DNA from: Roseococcus sp. SDR
Lineage (GTDB): Bacteria; Pseudomonadota; Alphaproteobacteria; Acetobacterales; Acetobacteraceae
Direction: 5' to 3'
Length of the DNA: 64,000 nt
Assembly (NCBI RefSeq): GCF_019083995.1
Contig: NZ_JAHRCU010000013.1
Coordinates: forward strand, 1 to 64,000
In this document: piece after piece, positions 1 through 11,766 of the stretch
How positions within the stretch are numbered: position 1 is the first letter of the stretch
Layout of the letters: every line of letters begins with the position of its first letter
Notes under the pieces: generated by a model
Told to the model about the DNA's origin: nothing
The model's database searches: none
What the model saw: only the letters and a program-made list of their open reading frames with translations
Position numbers and translations under genes: made by a program

Positions 1-1
1 C

Positions 2-2317
2 CGGCCCGGCGCCGCGCCGCCCCCGCCCAGCAGCCTCGCGGGGCCGCCACCCGTGCGCGCGCGCCTGCTTGATGATCCCGCCGGCGGCCCCGGCATGCGC
101 CTGCCGCTGGGTGCCGGCACCGGGCTGGCGGCCTTGCGGCGCGGCGAGCAGGCCTTGGTTCTCGCCGAGACCGAGCGGCCCATCGAGTTCGGCGGCCTGC
201 TGCGGGAGCCGGCCTTCGCCGGCATTCAGGCGCGGCCCGTGCCGGGTGCGACGCTCATCACCTTCCCGCTGGCACTCGGCCAGCAGCTTGCCGTTCGGCA
301 GGAGGGGAATGACTGGTTCCTCTCCGTCGTGCCGCGCCAGCATCCCGCGGCCACGGCCACACCCACGCTGCGCGCCGAGTTCGACCAGGGACGCGCCATC
401 CTGCATGCGCCACGCCCGGGGCGCGTGCTCAGCCTGCCCGATCCGCTGACCGGCGGGCCGCTGCTGGTCGGCCTCGTCACCCAGGCGGCACCGCGCCAAC
501 TCGGCACCCGCGGCCTGGCCGAGCTTGACCTGCTGGAGACCTTCCTCGGCGTCGCCGTGCTCGCGCGGGCGGATCGCGTGGCGCTGCGGCCCGGGGCGGG
601 GCGTTTCCTTCTCTCGATCGAGGGCGGCAGCGTATCCCTCGCCGCCGGGCCCGAGGCCATGCAGGGCCTGGCCCCCGGCATGACGCGCAGCTTCGACATG
701 CCGGGCCAGCCCATGCCCGCGCTGCTGGAGCGCCTCAGGGCACAGCAGGCCGGCATCGCCTCGGCGCCGCCATTGACCCGCGCCGAGCCGCGCCTGGCGG
801 CGGCGCAGACGCTGCTCGCGCTGGGCTTGCCGCAGGAGGCGCAAGCCATGCTGCGCCTGGCCGGGCAGGAAAGCCCCGAGGCGGCGATGGACCGCCGCTT
901 CGCCTTCCTGGGCGGGATGGCCGCGCTGCTGGCCGGCCGCCCCGGCGAGGCGGCGGGGTTGGATGCCGAAATCCCGGGCTCGGACGAGGTGCTGCTCTGG
1001 CGCAGCCTGCGCGCGGCCATGCTGGGCGATGCCCAGGCGGCCGGCCCCGGCCTCGCCGCCGCCTGGCCGTTGCTGCAGGCCTATCCCGAGGGCCTGCGCC
1101 GGCGGCTGATCGGCCCCGCGGCCGAGGCGCTGGTGGAGGGCGGGCAGCATGCGGCGGCCCGCCGGCTGATCGCGGGCGCGGCCGAAGATCCCGCCATCCT
1201 GCTCGCCCAGGCCATGCTGGAGGAGGCGGAGGGAGAGCCCGGCCGCGCGCTGGAGGCCTATGCCGCCGCGGCCCAGGGCCGGGACCGGCTGATGCGCGCC
1301 CGCGCGCTGCGGCGCGCGATCGAATTGCGCCTCGCGACCGGCCGGCTTGATGCGGCGGGCGCCGCGCGTGCGCTGGAGTCCGCGCTCTTCGCCTGGCGTG
1401 GCGACGGCATCGAAATCGGGACGCGCGAGCGTGTCGCGGCCCTGCGGCGCGAGGCCGGGGACCCACGCGGCGCGCTCGCCCTTCTGCGCGAGACGGCCGA
1501 GGCCTTCCCGGAGCAGGCCATGCAACTCCGCGCACCCATCCAATCCGCCTTCCTGCATGCGCTGGAGGCCGAGTCGCCGCTGGGTGCCGTGGCGCTCGCC
1601 GACGCGCATCCCGAATTGCTGCCGGCGGGCGAAGCCGGGGAGGGGGTGCTGGCCATGCTGACCGACCGCCTCGTGGCCCTCGACCTCGCTGATCGCGCCT
1701 CCGCCTTGCTGCGCCGCGCGATGGAGCATGCGCCCCCCGGCGAGCACCGCGCCGCGCTCGGTGCCCGCCTCGCGGCACTGCGCCTCTCCGAGCGTGACGC
1801 CGAGGGGACTCTGGCCGCGCTGGCCGCGAGTTCCGCGCCGCGCCTGCCGCCTGCGCTGATCGAGGCGCGCAGCCTCCTCGCGGCACGCGCGGAGGCGCGG
1901 AGGGGCAATCGGGCATTGGCCGCCGAGGCGCTGCAGGCGCTGGGCCCCGCGGGGGATGAGACCCTCTCGGAAATGATGGCCGAGGCGCGGGACTTCAGCG
2001 GTGCGGCGGCGGCGCTCGGCCGGCACCTCGCCACGCTGCCGGCCCAGGGCCCGCTGCCCGACTCCGCGCAGCGCCTGGTGCTGCGCCAGGCAGCCTGGCT
2101 CGCCATGGCGGGCGAGCAGCCGGCGCTGGCCCAGTTGCGGGCGCGGCATGGCGCGCAACTCACCCCCGGGCCGATGGCCACGGCCTTCGAGGCGCTGGCG
2201 ACGGACCCGGTGCGCGGCCTCGCAGACCTCCCGCGTTTGGCCCGGGAACTGAACCTCTTCCGGAGTTTGCCGCAACGGCTGGAGCCTTTGCGGACGGCGC
2301 AGGGCCCGGCCGGTTGA
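2..2317 (+). CDS. large helical-repeat (TPR-like) protein, 5' end outside window
   Basis: The reading frame is open to the left edge, so the true start is probably upstream; an in-frame GTG at 53 is the first start codon seen here. The first 130 or so residues are beta-rich, ending in a segment of the form 'VRQEGNDWFLSV'. The remainder is an almost unbroken run of Ala/Leu/Arg-rich helical pairs ending at a TGA, as in tetratricopeptide or Sel1-like solenoid proteins. I recall large alphaproteobacterial TPR proteins with a similar beta module followed by helical repeats, but I cannot name a family. No catalytic motif is visible. It is followed after about 180 bases by speD, with no evident functional link. 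The strong third-position GC bias of the frame supports real coding. Function unknown. Confidence 0.75.
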   Translation, partial: RPGAAPPPPSSLAGPPPVRARLLDDPAGGPGMRLPLGAGTGLAALRRGEQALVLAETERPIEFGGLLREPAFAGIQARPVPGATLITFPLALGQQLAVRQEGNDWFLSVVPRQHPAATATPTLRAEFDQGRAILHAPRPGRVLSLPDPLTGGPLLVGLVTQAAPRQLGTRGLAELDLLETFLGVAVLARADRVALRPGAGRFLLSIEGGSVSLAAGPEAMQGLAPGMTRSFDMPGQPMPALLERLRAQQAGIASAPPLTRAEPRLAAAQTLLALGLPQEAQAMLRLAGQESPEAAMDRRFAFLGGMAALLAGRPGEAAGLDAEIPGSDEVLLWRSLRAAMLGDAQAAGPGLAAAWPLLQAYPEGLRRRLIGPAAEALVEGGQHAAARRLIAGAAEDPAILLAQAMLEEAEGEPGRALEAYAAAAQGRDRLMRARALRRAIELRLATGRLDAAGAARALESALFAWRGDGIEIGTRERVAALRREAGDPRGALALLRETAEAFPEQAMQLRAPIQSAFLHALEAESPLGAVALADAHPELLPAGEAGEGVLAMLTDRLVALDLADRASALLRRAMEHAPPGEHRAALGARLAALRLSERDAEGTLAALAASSAPRLPPALIEARSLLAARAEARRGNRALAAEALQALGPAGDETLSEMMAEARDFSGAAAALGRHLATLPAQGPLPDSAQRLVLRQAAWLAMAGEQPALAQLRARHGAQLTPGPMATAFEALATDPVRGLADLPRLARELNLFRSLPQRLEPLRTAQGPAG

Positions 2318-2494
2318 GTCTTGCGCGGGGTGGGGGGGAGCTCCGCGATTTTTTCGGGCCGCGCAGGCGCAATTTCATTTGACCCCCGGGGCCCCTTGCC
2401 CCATATGCCCCCACCGCTGACCTGTTCGAACCGACGGCCACTGGGGCCGCACAGCCGACAATTGGTCATCTGCTGGTGGGAAAGGGAACCCGAC

Positions 2495-2962
2495 ATGGAC
2501 TCTCTCGTCCGACTGGGGATGGACTCGGACACTCTCCCGAGCAACGCCCAGAACACGACTCATGCTTCGGCCGGTTCGGTCAGTGAGACGAAGGATTATT
2601 TCGTCGAGCGCAACGGCGTCCGCTACGCCGGCACGCACCTGATCATCGACCTCTGGGGTGCGACGAACCTCGACGACCCCGGCCATATCGACGCCGTGCT
2701 GCGCGAGGCGGCCATCGCCTCCGGTGCGACGATCCTGCACGGGCATTTCCACCACTTCTCGCCCAATGGCGGCGTGAGTGGCGTGCTGGTGCTGGCCGAG
2801 AGCCACGTCTCGATCCACACCTGGCCCGAGCGGGACTATGCCGCGCTCGACATCTTCGTCTGCGGCGATTGCGACCCCTACAAGGCCATCCCGCTGCTGA
2901 AGACCGGCTTCCTGCCGGAGCGCGTGCAGCTCGCCGAGCACAAGCGCGGCATGGTGGGCTGA
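2495..2962 (+). CDS. speD: S-adenosylmethionine decarboxylase proenzyme
   Basis: Makes decarboxylated S-adenosylmethionine, the aminopropyl donor for spermidine synthesis. It belongs to the small prokaryotic class 1B type, which self-cleaves to produce a pyruvoyl cofactor. With the chosen start the protein has 155 residues. The cleavage motif ESHVSIHTWPE places the cut between Glu102 and Ser103, with His108 and Cys123 at the spacing of the processing and catalytic residues of the bacterial enzymes. The ATG at 2495 is preferred because a purine-rich GGGAAAGGGA lies just upstream; the frame is open to 2321 but those codons do not look conserved. The 35-40 residue N-terminal extension before 'YFVERNG' is longer than in short homologues. 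It lies directly upstream of speE in the same direction, as expected for a polyamine unit. Confidence 0.93.
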   Translation: MDSLVRLGMDSDTLPSNAQNTTHASAGSVSETKDYFVERNGVRYAGTHLIIDLWGATNLDDPGHIDAVLREAAIASGATILHGHFHHFSPNGGVSGVLVLAESHVSIHTWPERDYAALDIFVCGDCDPYKAIPLLKTGFLPERVQLAEHKRGMVG

Positions 2963-2987
2963 ACGCCCCGCAGCGATGCGATGAACG

Positions 2988-3018
2988 GGGCCGGGCGGCA
3001 ACGTCCGGCCCTTCTTCT
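2988..3018 (+). terminator. intrinsic terminator or attenuator between speD and speE
   Basis: A 7-bp perfect stem, GGGCCGG (2988-2994) with CCGGCCC (3005-3011), has a 10-base loop and is followed by TTCTTCTT. It lies between two genes that act together, so it may reduce rather than stop transcription into speE. Confidence 0.6.
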
Positions 3019-3039
3019 TGGCCTGAAGGACCTCCGACG

Positions 3040-3903
3040 ATGACCGATGTGTGGGTGAACGAGACGCTCTATCCCGATTGGGGCCAGCGCTTCCTGGTGA
3101 AGCGCGAGCTGGCGCGCGTGAAGAGCGAGTTCCAGGACATCATGCTCTTCGAGAGCACCTCGCATGGCCGCGTCATGGTGCTGGACGGCGTGATCCAGAT
3201 CACCGAGCGCGACGAGTTCGTCTATCAGGAGATGCTGACCCATGTGCCGCTGCTGGCGCATGGCGCGGCCAAGCGCGTGCTCATCATCGGCGCCGGCGAT
3301 GGCGGCGTGCTGCGGCGTGTGCTGCAGCACCAGAACGTCGAGAAATGCGTGATGGTCGAGATCGATGGCGAGGTGATCCGCCTCTGCCAGGAGCACATGC
3401 CCGATGTGGCCGGCGATGCCTGGACCAACCCGCGCGGCCAGGTGATCGTGGGCGACGGCATTGATTACGTCCGCCAGGCCGAGGCCGGTTCCTTCGACGT
3501 GGTGATCGTGGACAGCACGGACCCGATCGGTGTGGGCGAGGTGCTCTTCACCGACGAGTTCTATCACAATGCCTCGCGCCTGCTCTCGGCCAACGGGCTG
3601 ATCGTGAACCAGTGCGGCGTGCCCTTCATGCAGGCGGATGAGCTGCGTGAGACCTCGCTTCGCCGGGGCAAGTTCTTCCCCGACATCTCGGCCTATGTGG
3701 CGGCGGTGCCGACCTATGTGGGCGGCTTCATGACGCTGGGCTGGTCGGCCAAGACGCAGGGCCTCCGGAGCGTGCCGGTGGAGGAGATCCGCCGCCGCGC
3801 CGCGGCCGCGGGCATCCTCGGCACCACGCGCTACTGGACGCCGGAGATCCATGTGGGGGCGTTCAACCTGCCGCCCTACATCGCCGAGAACCTGCCGGGC
3901 TGA
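3040..3903 (+). CDS. speE: spermidine synthase (polyamine aminopropyltransferase)
   Basis: Transfers the aminopropyl group from decarboxylated AdoMet to putrescine. The 287-residue product has the family layout: a short N-terminal beta domain containing 'VMVLDGVIQITERDEFVYQEM', then the Rossmann methyltransferase-like fold with the glycine motif IIGAGDGGVLR and the acidic strand end MVEIDGEV. The catalytic region VDSTDPIGVGEVLF follows. The ATG at 3040 is chosen because GAAGGA sits at a normal spacing and the protein then begins WVNETLYPDWGQRF, as in bacterial spermidine synthases. It is the second gene of a speD-speE unit, separated by 77 bases containing a terminator-like hairpin. Confidence 0.95.
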   Translation: MTDVWVNETLYPDWGQRFLVKRELARVKSEFQDIMLFESTSHGRVMVLDGVIQITERDEFVYQEMLTHVPLLAHGAAKRVLIIGAGDGGVLRRVLQHQNVEKCVMVEIDGEVIRLCQEHMPDVAGDAWTNPRGQVIVGDGIDYVRQAEAGSFDVVIVDSTDPIGVGEVLFTDEFYHNASRLLSANGLIVNQCGVPFMQADELRETSLRRGKFFPDISAYVAAVPTYVGGFMTLGWSAKTQGLRSVPVEEIRRRAAAAGILGTTRYWTPEIHVGAFNLPPYIAENLPG

Positions 3904-4141
3904 CCGCCCGGAACCCGGTTCCGGCCGCCGCCGCGCCGCATGCGCGTGTTCGCGGCGATGCCCCCTCTCGCCACCGGATGGCGCGGCCCGCGGGCTGCCT
4001 CATCCGGGTGTCCCCGCCCTCCGGTCCGATCGAGGCATCTGCCTCGTGCATCGGCCCGGCAAGTTTCGGGGCGTCGCGACGGGGCCTCGCCTGGGGCTCT
4101 TCCCCGCTCACGTCATGCCCGGCGGCGGCCGGTTTCTGTCG

Positions 4142-4537
4142 CTACAGAGCGCCCTGTTCCTTCAGCACCTGCTCGGCCATGCGCAGCGCATCAATGGAGG
4201 CCGGGAAGCCGCAATAGGCGACGGCATGGGTGAAGACCTCGCTGATCTCCTCGGCCGTGCAGCCATTGTTCAGCGCCGCCACCAGATGGATGCGAAGCTC
4301 ATGCGGGTGGTTCAGCGCGCAGAGCATGGCGAGCGTGATGAGGCTGCGCTGCTTGCGGTCCAGCACGGGGCGCGTCCAGAGCGTGGCATAGGCCATCTCC
4401 TCCGACAGCGCCCGGATCGCGGCGTTGAAGGGGGTGGTGCTGGCGTCCCGCGCCTCGGTGTAGGGCGCGCCCAGGATTTCGCGCATCTCGCGGCGGCCGC
4501 GCGCGCGGAGCGCCTTGTGGGCTTCGGTTTCGTCCAT
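4142..4537 (-). CDS. carboxymuconolactone decarboxylase family protein
   Basis: A 131-residue, mostly helical protein of the CMD/AhpD-like family. It resembles 4-carboxymuconolactone decarboxylase (PcaC) in length and in the segments LDRKQRSLITLAML, 'HPHELRIHLVAALNNGCT' and EISEVFTHAVAYCGFP. PcaC acts in protocatechuate breakdown, but the family also contains peroxidase-like members; no CxxC redox pair of the AhpD type is visible, which favours the decarboxylase-like group. The start at 4537 is supported by an AGGAGG eight bases upstream on the minus strand. No other protocatechuate genes are near, so the substrate is not settled. It reads away from uvrB. The roughly 240 bases between speE and this gene contain nothing I can name. 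Confidence 0.85.
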   Translation of the reverse strand: MDETEAHKALRARGRREMREILGAPYTEARDASTTPFNAAIRALSEEMAYATLWTRPVLDRKQRSLITLAMLCALNHPHELRIHLVAALNNGCTAEEISEVFTHAVAYCGFPASIDALRMAEQVLKEQGAL

Positions 4538-4586
4538 GATCAGATCCTCCCTGGATGCGGGGAGGGTAGGCGGGTTTAAGCGCGCC

Positions 4587-4826
4587 TCAAAACGGCTCGG
4601 CCGTGTCCCGGCGCAGCAGGCGGCGGAAGGCGCCCTGGGAGCGGTCATGTCCCGTCACCGCATCGGCCAGCGCATCGAGCCAGCCGGAGAACCAGGCCTT
4701 CCCCCAGTCGCCCGTCTGGGCCATCGGGTTTTCCAGCACCGAGGCGCCGGCGGCAAAAGCCTTGCGGCCGGCCGCATAGGCGTCGTCGCTGACGAAATCG
4801 TCGTTCGGGTCCACATCCTCGGGCAT
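4587..4826 (-). CDS. small protein resembling the Rmf/CrpP family
   Basis: A 79-residue protein with an acidic N-terminus (PEDVDPNDDFVSDDA), a central pattern of a short helix, a Gly, an 'NP' and a tryptophan pair (AYAAGRKAFAAGAS, ENPM, WGKAWFSGWLDAL), and a basic C-terminus. The order G..A...G....NP......W..GW is the pattern of ribosome modulation factor and CrpP-like small proteins, but this match is by eye only. It is divergent from uvrB, with starts about 70 bases apart, so the two may share a control region. Function remains inferred. Confidence 0.6.
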   Translation of the reverse strand: MPEDVDPNDDFVSDDAYAAGRKAFAAGASVLENPMAQTGDWGKAWFSGWLDALADAVTGHDRSQGAFRRLLRRDTAEPF

Positions 4827-4883
4827 GGCGGCATCCTGTGATCTGGCGGCGCATATGGCATCGCAGGGCCCGGGGCGCCATCC

Positions 4884-4889
4884 TATATT
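4884..4889 (+). promoter_or_regulatory. possible -10 box for uvrB
   Basis: TATATT lies seven bases before the uvrB ATG at 4896. A start site at the usual distance would fall on or next to the ATG and give a leaderless message. No clear -35 box is seen and no Shine-Dalgarno sequence precedes the ATG. Confidence 0.35.
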
Positions 4890-4895
4890 GCGGGC

Positions 4896-7094
<2,199 letters not shown>

Positions 7095-7096
7095 CG

Positions 7097-7324
7097 CTAC
7101 CCGCCCGCGGGCCGGGGCTTGGCCGCGCCGGCTTCAGGCTCCGCCGTGCCGCGCGTCGCGTGCTGGTCGAGGAACCGCTCGAGATCGCGCGGGATGATTC
7201 GGAACTCGCGCCCGACATCGATGGCGCGCAAATCCCCCTGCCTGATCCAATGGCGGACCGTCGCCTCGCCCACCTGCGCGAGGTCGGCCACTTCACGCAC
7301 AGTCATGAACTTCCGCGTCAGCAT
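7097..7324 (-). CDS. excisionase-type helix-turn-helix DNA-binding protein
   Basis: A 75-residue protein whose first 55 residues match the MerR-like winged helix used by excisionases and small regulators: MTVREVADLAQVGEATVRHW is the helix-turn-helix and 'IRQGDLRAIDVGREFRI' the wing. The Pro/Ala-rich tail is not conserved. A second possible start is the Met seven residues in (MTVREV). It is convergent with uvrB, with only two bases between the stops. No integrase, attachment site or plasmid gene is nearby, so a regulatory role is more likely than an excisionase role, but no target can be named. Confidence 0.8.
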   Translation of the reverse strand: MLTRKFMTVREVADLAQVGEATVRHWIRQGDLRAIDVGREFRIIPRDLERFLDQHATRGTAEPEAGAAKPRPAGG

Positions 7325-7533
7325 CTGATCCCTGCCTCACCCATTCCGGCGCTGTTGAACCTGGTTGAGCAGCGTCGAGCGCCTTTTGACAGAGATCAAG
7401 GCGGTTGAGCCGCAATTGCCGCAAGTTTCCGGCGTTGGGTTATCGCGCCGCCAAGGGTTGGCGACGCCGCATCCGACGAGAGGGCGCGCCGGCGTTCAAG
7501 CCGGCCGATCCAGCCAATGCCGGAGGAGCATCC

Positions 7534-8316
7534 ATGACCGTCACCACCATCGCCTGCCACGTCGAACCAGGGGACGGCGCCACACTGGACGCATCGTTCA
7601 CCACGGCCTTCGCCTTGGCCGAGGCCTGGGGCGCGCATGTGACGGCCTTGGTCTTCACGACCGATGGGGAGGCGAGCCTCGCCGCCGAGCAAGGGGCGGC
7701 CGCCCAATTGCGCGATACGGCCGAGCGCCGAGGCCTGGCCTGCGAGGTGCTGGATCGCAGCAGCTTCGCCTTTGGCGTCGGCGAGGTCTTCGCGGACCAT
7801 CTCCGCGTCTCGGATCTCGGGGTCATCGCGGCCGGGATGGCGGGGGTGATGGGGACGCGGAACCTGCTGAACGCTGCCGCCTTCGACAGCGGCCGCCCGC
7901 TGCTGGTGGTGCCGCCGGACGCGCCGCTCAGCGGCCTTCCGGCGCGCGTGGTGATCGCCTGGGACGCCACCCCCGCCGCCGTCCGGGCGGTGCATGGCGC
8001 GCTTCCCTTCCTCCGCCACGCCGAGGAGACGATCATCGTCTCCGTGACGGAGGACAAGGAGTTGCGGGCCGGCCAATCCGGCATCGCGCTCGCGCGGCTC
8101 CTGGCGCGGCACGGCGCGGCCGCCCGTTTCAGCGCGGTCCCGCGCGGCCGCGGCGGCGTGCTGGCGACGCTGGAGGCCGCGGCGGGCGAAGCGGGGGCGG
8201 AGATGATCGTGATGGGCGCCGTCCGTCATGCGCCGCTGCGCGACATTGTCTTCGGCAGCGCGACGCGCGAGCTGCTCGACCGCGGGGCCCGGCGCGCGAC
8301 GCTGGTCGCGGGCTGA
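7534..8316 (+). CDS. universal stress protein (UspA family)
   Basis: A 260-residue protein with a C-terminal half typical of the UspA fold. A strand VVIAWDATPAAVRAV is followed by alternating helices and strands and by the family ending AEMIVMGAVRHAPLRDIVFGSATRELL, which carries the G-2x-G-9x-G(S/T)-like nucleotide-loop residues in altered form. The N-terminal half is a degenerate second Usp repeat, giving the tandem two-domain architecture common in alphaproteobacteria. The ATG at 7534 is preferred because GGAGGAG lies four bases upstream; the frame is open further left without a good ribosome site. It stands alone between a divergent HTH gene and a convergent phospholipase-D gene. Confidence 0.85.
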   Translation: MTVTTIACHVEPGDGATLDASFTTAFALAEAWGAHVTALVFTTDGEASLAAEQGAAAQLRDTAERRGLACEVLDRSSFAFGVGEVFADHLRVSDLGVIAAGMAGVMGTRNLLNAAAFDSGRPLLVVPPDAPLSGLPARVVIAWDATPAAVRAVHGALPFLRHAEETIIVSVTEDKELRAGQSGIALARLLARHGAAARFSAVPRGRGGVLATLEAAAGEAGAEMIVMGAVRHAPLRDIVFGSATRELLDRGARRATLVAG

Positions 8317-8327
8317 ATCCGCCCCGC

Positions 8328-9803
<1,476 letters not shown>

Positions 9804-9884
9804 CTCCGGGGCATGGCCGGGCGGCATGGGTTGCCGCGCCCGGCCGGGCGGGGGCAGCATGCCACGAACCACGGGAGAGATGCC

Positions 9885-10856
9885 ATGAACCGCCGAACCC
9901 TGCTCCAGGCCCTGCCGCTCGCCATGCCTGCGGGTGCCGCCCTCGCGCAATCCGACTGGCCGACGCGCGCCGTGACGATCATCGTGCCCTTCGCGCCCGG
10001 CTCCTCCTCCGACATCATCGCGCGCGCCATGGCGCAAGCCATGCAGGCGGCGACGGGACGTCCCGTCACGGTCGAGAACCGGCCGGGTGCGACGGGCGAG
10101 GTGGGCGCGCGGCAGGTGATCCGCTCCGCCCCCGACGGCTATACGCTGATGCATGCGCCGATCAGCACCTGGGCCATCAATGTCGCGCTGCGGCCCAACC
10201 TCGGCTACGACCCGCTGACGCAGCTCACCCGCATCATGCAGACCGTGCGCACGCCCAATGTGCTGGTGATCAACAGCGGCGCGCTGCCGGCGAATGACCT
10301 GGCCGGCGTGCTGGCCTGGCTGCGCGCGCCGAGGCGCAATGCCAGCTATTCGACCAGCGGCGCCGGCTCCTCCGACCACCTGACCATGGAGATGTTCCGC
10401 CAGGCGACGAACACCGACATCACGCATATCCCCTTCCAGGGCGGAGCGCCGGCGACGACGGCGCTGCTGCAGGGGACGGTTCAGCTCTCCTTCCAGAATC
10501 TCGGCTCCATCATGCCGCAGATCGCGGAAGGCCGCGTGCGCCCCATTCTCATCACGTCGGAGGCGCGCAGCCCGCTGCTGCCGCAGGTGCCGACGGCGGT
10601 GGAGCTGGGGCTGCCGGATTTCGTCGTCTATTCCTGGCAGGGCTTCGGTGGCCCGCCGGCCATGCCGGCCCCGCTGGTCGAGCGCGTCCACGCGGTGGCG
10701 GCGGCCGGGCTGCGCGCGCCGGCCGTGGCCGGGCGGCTCGGTGAACTCGGCTTCGAGATCGTGGCCAGCAGCCCTGCGCAATTCGCCGCCTTCCAGGCAA
10801 GCGAGATCGCGCGCTGGCAGCGCGTGGTGCGGGCGGGCAACATCACGGTGGATTGA
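9885..10856 (+). CDS. Bug/TctC family solute-binding receptor
   Basis: A periplasmic substrate-binding protein of the tripartite tricarboxylate transporter type, 323 residues. A twin-arginine-like leader (MNRRTLLQALPLAMPAGAALA) is followed by 'DWPTRAVTIIVPFAPGSSSDIIAR', the first strand and ligand loop of Bug proteins. Further family signs are ENRPGATGEVGA, APDGYTL and 'HIPFQGGAPATTALLQG'. Bug proteins bind carboxylates, amides or aromatic acids. No TctA/TctB membrane components occur in the window, so its transport partner is elsewhere or absent. It is followed 50 bases later by an isocitrate lyase/PEP mutase-family gene in the same direction, which suggests a keto-acid or dicarboxylate ligand, but that is inference. 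Confidence 0.92.
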   Translation: MNRRTLLQALPLAMPAGAALAQSDWPTRAVTIIVPFAPGSSSDIIARAMAQAMQAATGRPVTVENRPGATGEVGARQVIRSAPDGYTLMHAPISTWAINVALRPNLGYDPLTQLTRIMQTVRTPNVLVINSGALPANDLAGVLAWLRAPRRNASYSTSGAGSSDHLTMEMFRQATNTDITHIPFQGGAPATTALLQGTVQLSFQNLGSIMPQIAEGRVRPILITSEARSPLLPQVPTAVELGLPDFVVYSWQGFGGPPAMPAPLVERVHAVAAAGLRAPAVAGRLGELGFEIVASSPAQFAAFQASEIARWQRVVRAGNITVD

Positions 10857-10905
10857 CGGAACGGGGCAGGGGCCTAGCGTTGCGGCAGCACTGCTGAGGA
10901 ATGCC

Positions 10906-11763
10906 ATGACCCCGCCTGATCGCCTGCGCAAGCTTCTCGCCGAACCCGGCTTCGTCACCATGCCCGCCGTCTGGGACGGGCTGAGCGCCAAGCTCGCCGC
11001 CAAGGCCGGCTACAAGACCGCCTTCCTCTCGGGCTCCTGCGTGGCGGCCAGCCGGCTGGGTGGGCCTGATCTTGACCTTCTCTCCTTCGCGGAGATGTTC
11101 GACAGTTTCCACATGGTGCATGGCGCGGCCCCGGACACGCTGATCCTGGCCGATGGCGACCATGGCTATGGCAACCCCCTGAACGTGCAGCGCACCGTGC
11201 GCGCCTATGGCCAGGCGGGGGCGGCCGCCATCCTGATCGAGGACAAAATCACGCCGCGCCAGCTCACCTCCTCCGGCAAGCCCTGCCTGCCGCGCGAGGA
11301 GGCGCGGATGAAGATCCGCGCGGCGGTTCAGGCGGCGAAGGACAGCGGCATCCTCGTGCTCGCCCGCACCGATTGCCGCCCGACGCAGGGCATTGATGAG
11401 GCGGTGGCGCGCATCGAGATGTTCGTGGAGGAGGGGGCGGACATCCTCTTCCTCGACAGCCCGGCCGATGACGCGGAGTTCCAGCGCGCGGTGGCCGCCG
11501 CGAAGGGCCGCCCCTCCTTCGCCGTGCTCTCGCCCGGGCCCGGTCGCCGCATCCCGACCCGGCCCGAGGCCGAGGCGCTCGGCATCAAGATCGGCACTTA
11601 CCCGACGGCCATGCTCTCGCCCGCCATCGCGGGGATGGAGGCGGGCCTCGCCGCGCTGGTGGCGGGCGGTGCCGAGAGCGACTTGGCGCTGAAGCCGGCC
11701 GTGCTGCGCGAGACGCTGGGCTATCCGGATTACGACGTTCAGGGGAAGCCCTTCCTCGTCTGA
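10906..11763 (+). CDS. isocitrate lyase/PEP mutase superfamily protein (oxaloacetate decarboxylase-like)
   Basis: A 285-residue alpha/beta-barrel protein. The metal-binding loop reads LILADGDHGYGN, the position of the DxDxGYG motif of carboxyvinyl-carboxyphosphonate phosphorylmutase, methylisocitrate lyase and oxaloacetate decarboxylase. A Gly replaces the middle Asp's neighbour and a His the usual Thr. The downstream IEDK supplies the Glu ligand. The gating loop of isocitrate lyase (KKCGH) is replaced by 'SSGKPCLPREEA', so it is not a true isocitrate or methylisocitrate lyase. It starts at ATG 10906 after TGAGGAA, 49 bases after the Bug receptor gene, and ends three bases before the cardiolipin synthase start, so all three are probably cotranscribed. 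C-C bond cleavage of a small keto acid is likely. Confidence 0.85.
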   Translation: MTPPDRLRKLLAEPGFVTMPAVWDGLSAKLAAKAGYKTAFLSGSCVAASRLGGPDLDLLSFAEMFDSFHMVHGAAPDTLILADGDHGYGNPLNVQRTVRAYGQAGAAAILIEDKITPRQLTSSGKPCLPREEARMKIRAAVQAAKDSGILVLARTDCRPTQGIDEAVARIEMFVEEGADILFLDSPADDAEFQRAVAAAKGRPSFAVLSPGPGRRIPTRPEAEALGIKIGTYPTAMLSPAIAGMEAGLAALVAGGAESDLALKPAVLRETLGYPDYDVQGKPFLV

Positions 11764-11766
11764 GCC

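Noticed and set aside
7097-7324. The HTH protein as an excisionase of an integrated element
   Set aside because: No integrase, attachment repeats or phage genes nearby; many chromosomal regulators share this fold.
9804-11003. Upstream extension of the ClsC-like frame to over 890 codons
   Set aside because: The extra 400 codons are antisense to the Bug receptor and lyase genes and have no family match; the PLD homology starts near 9800.
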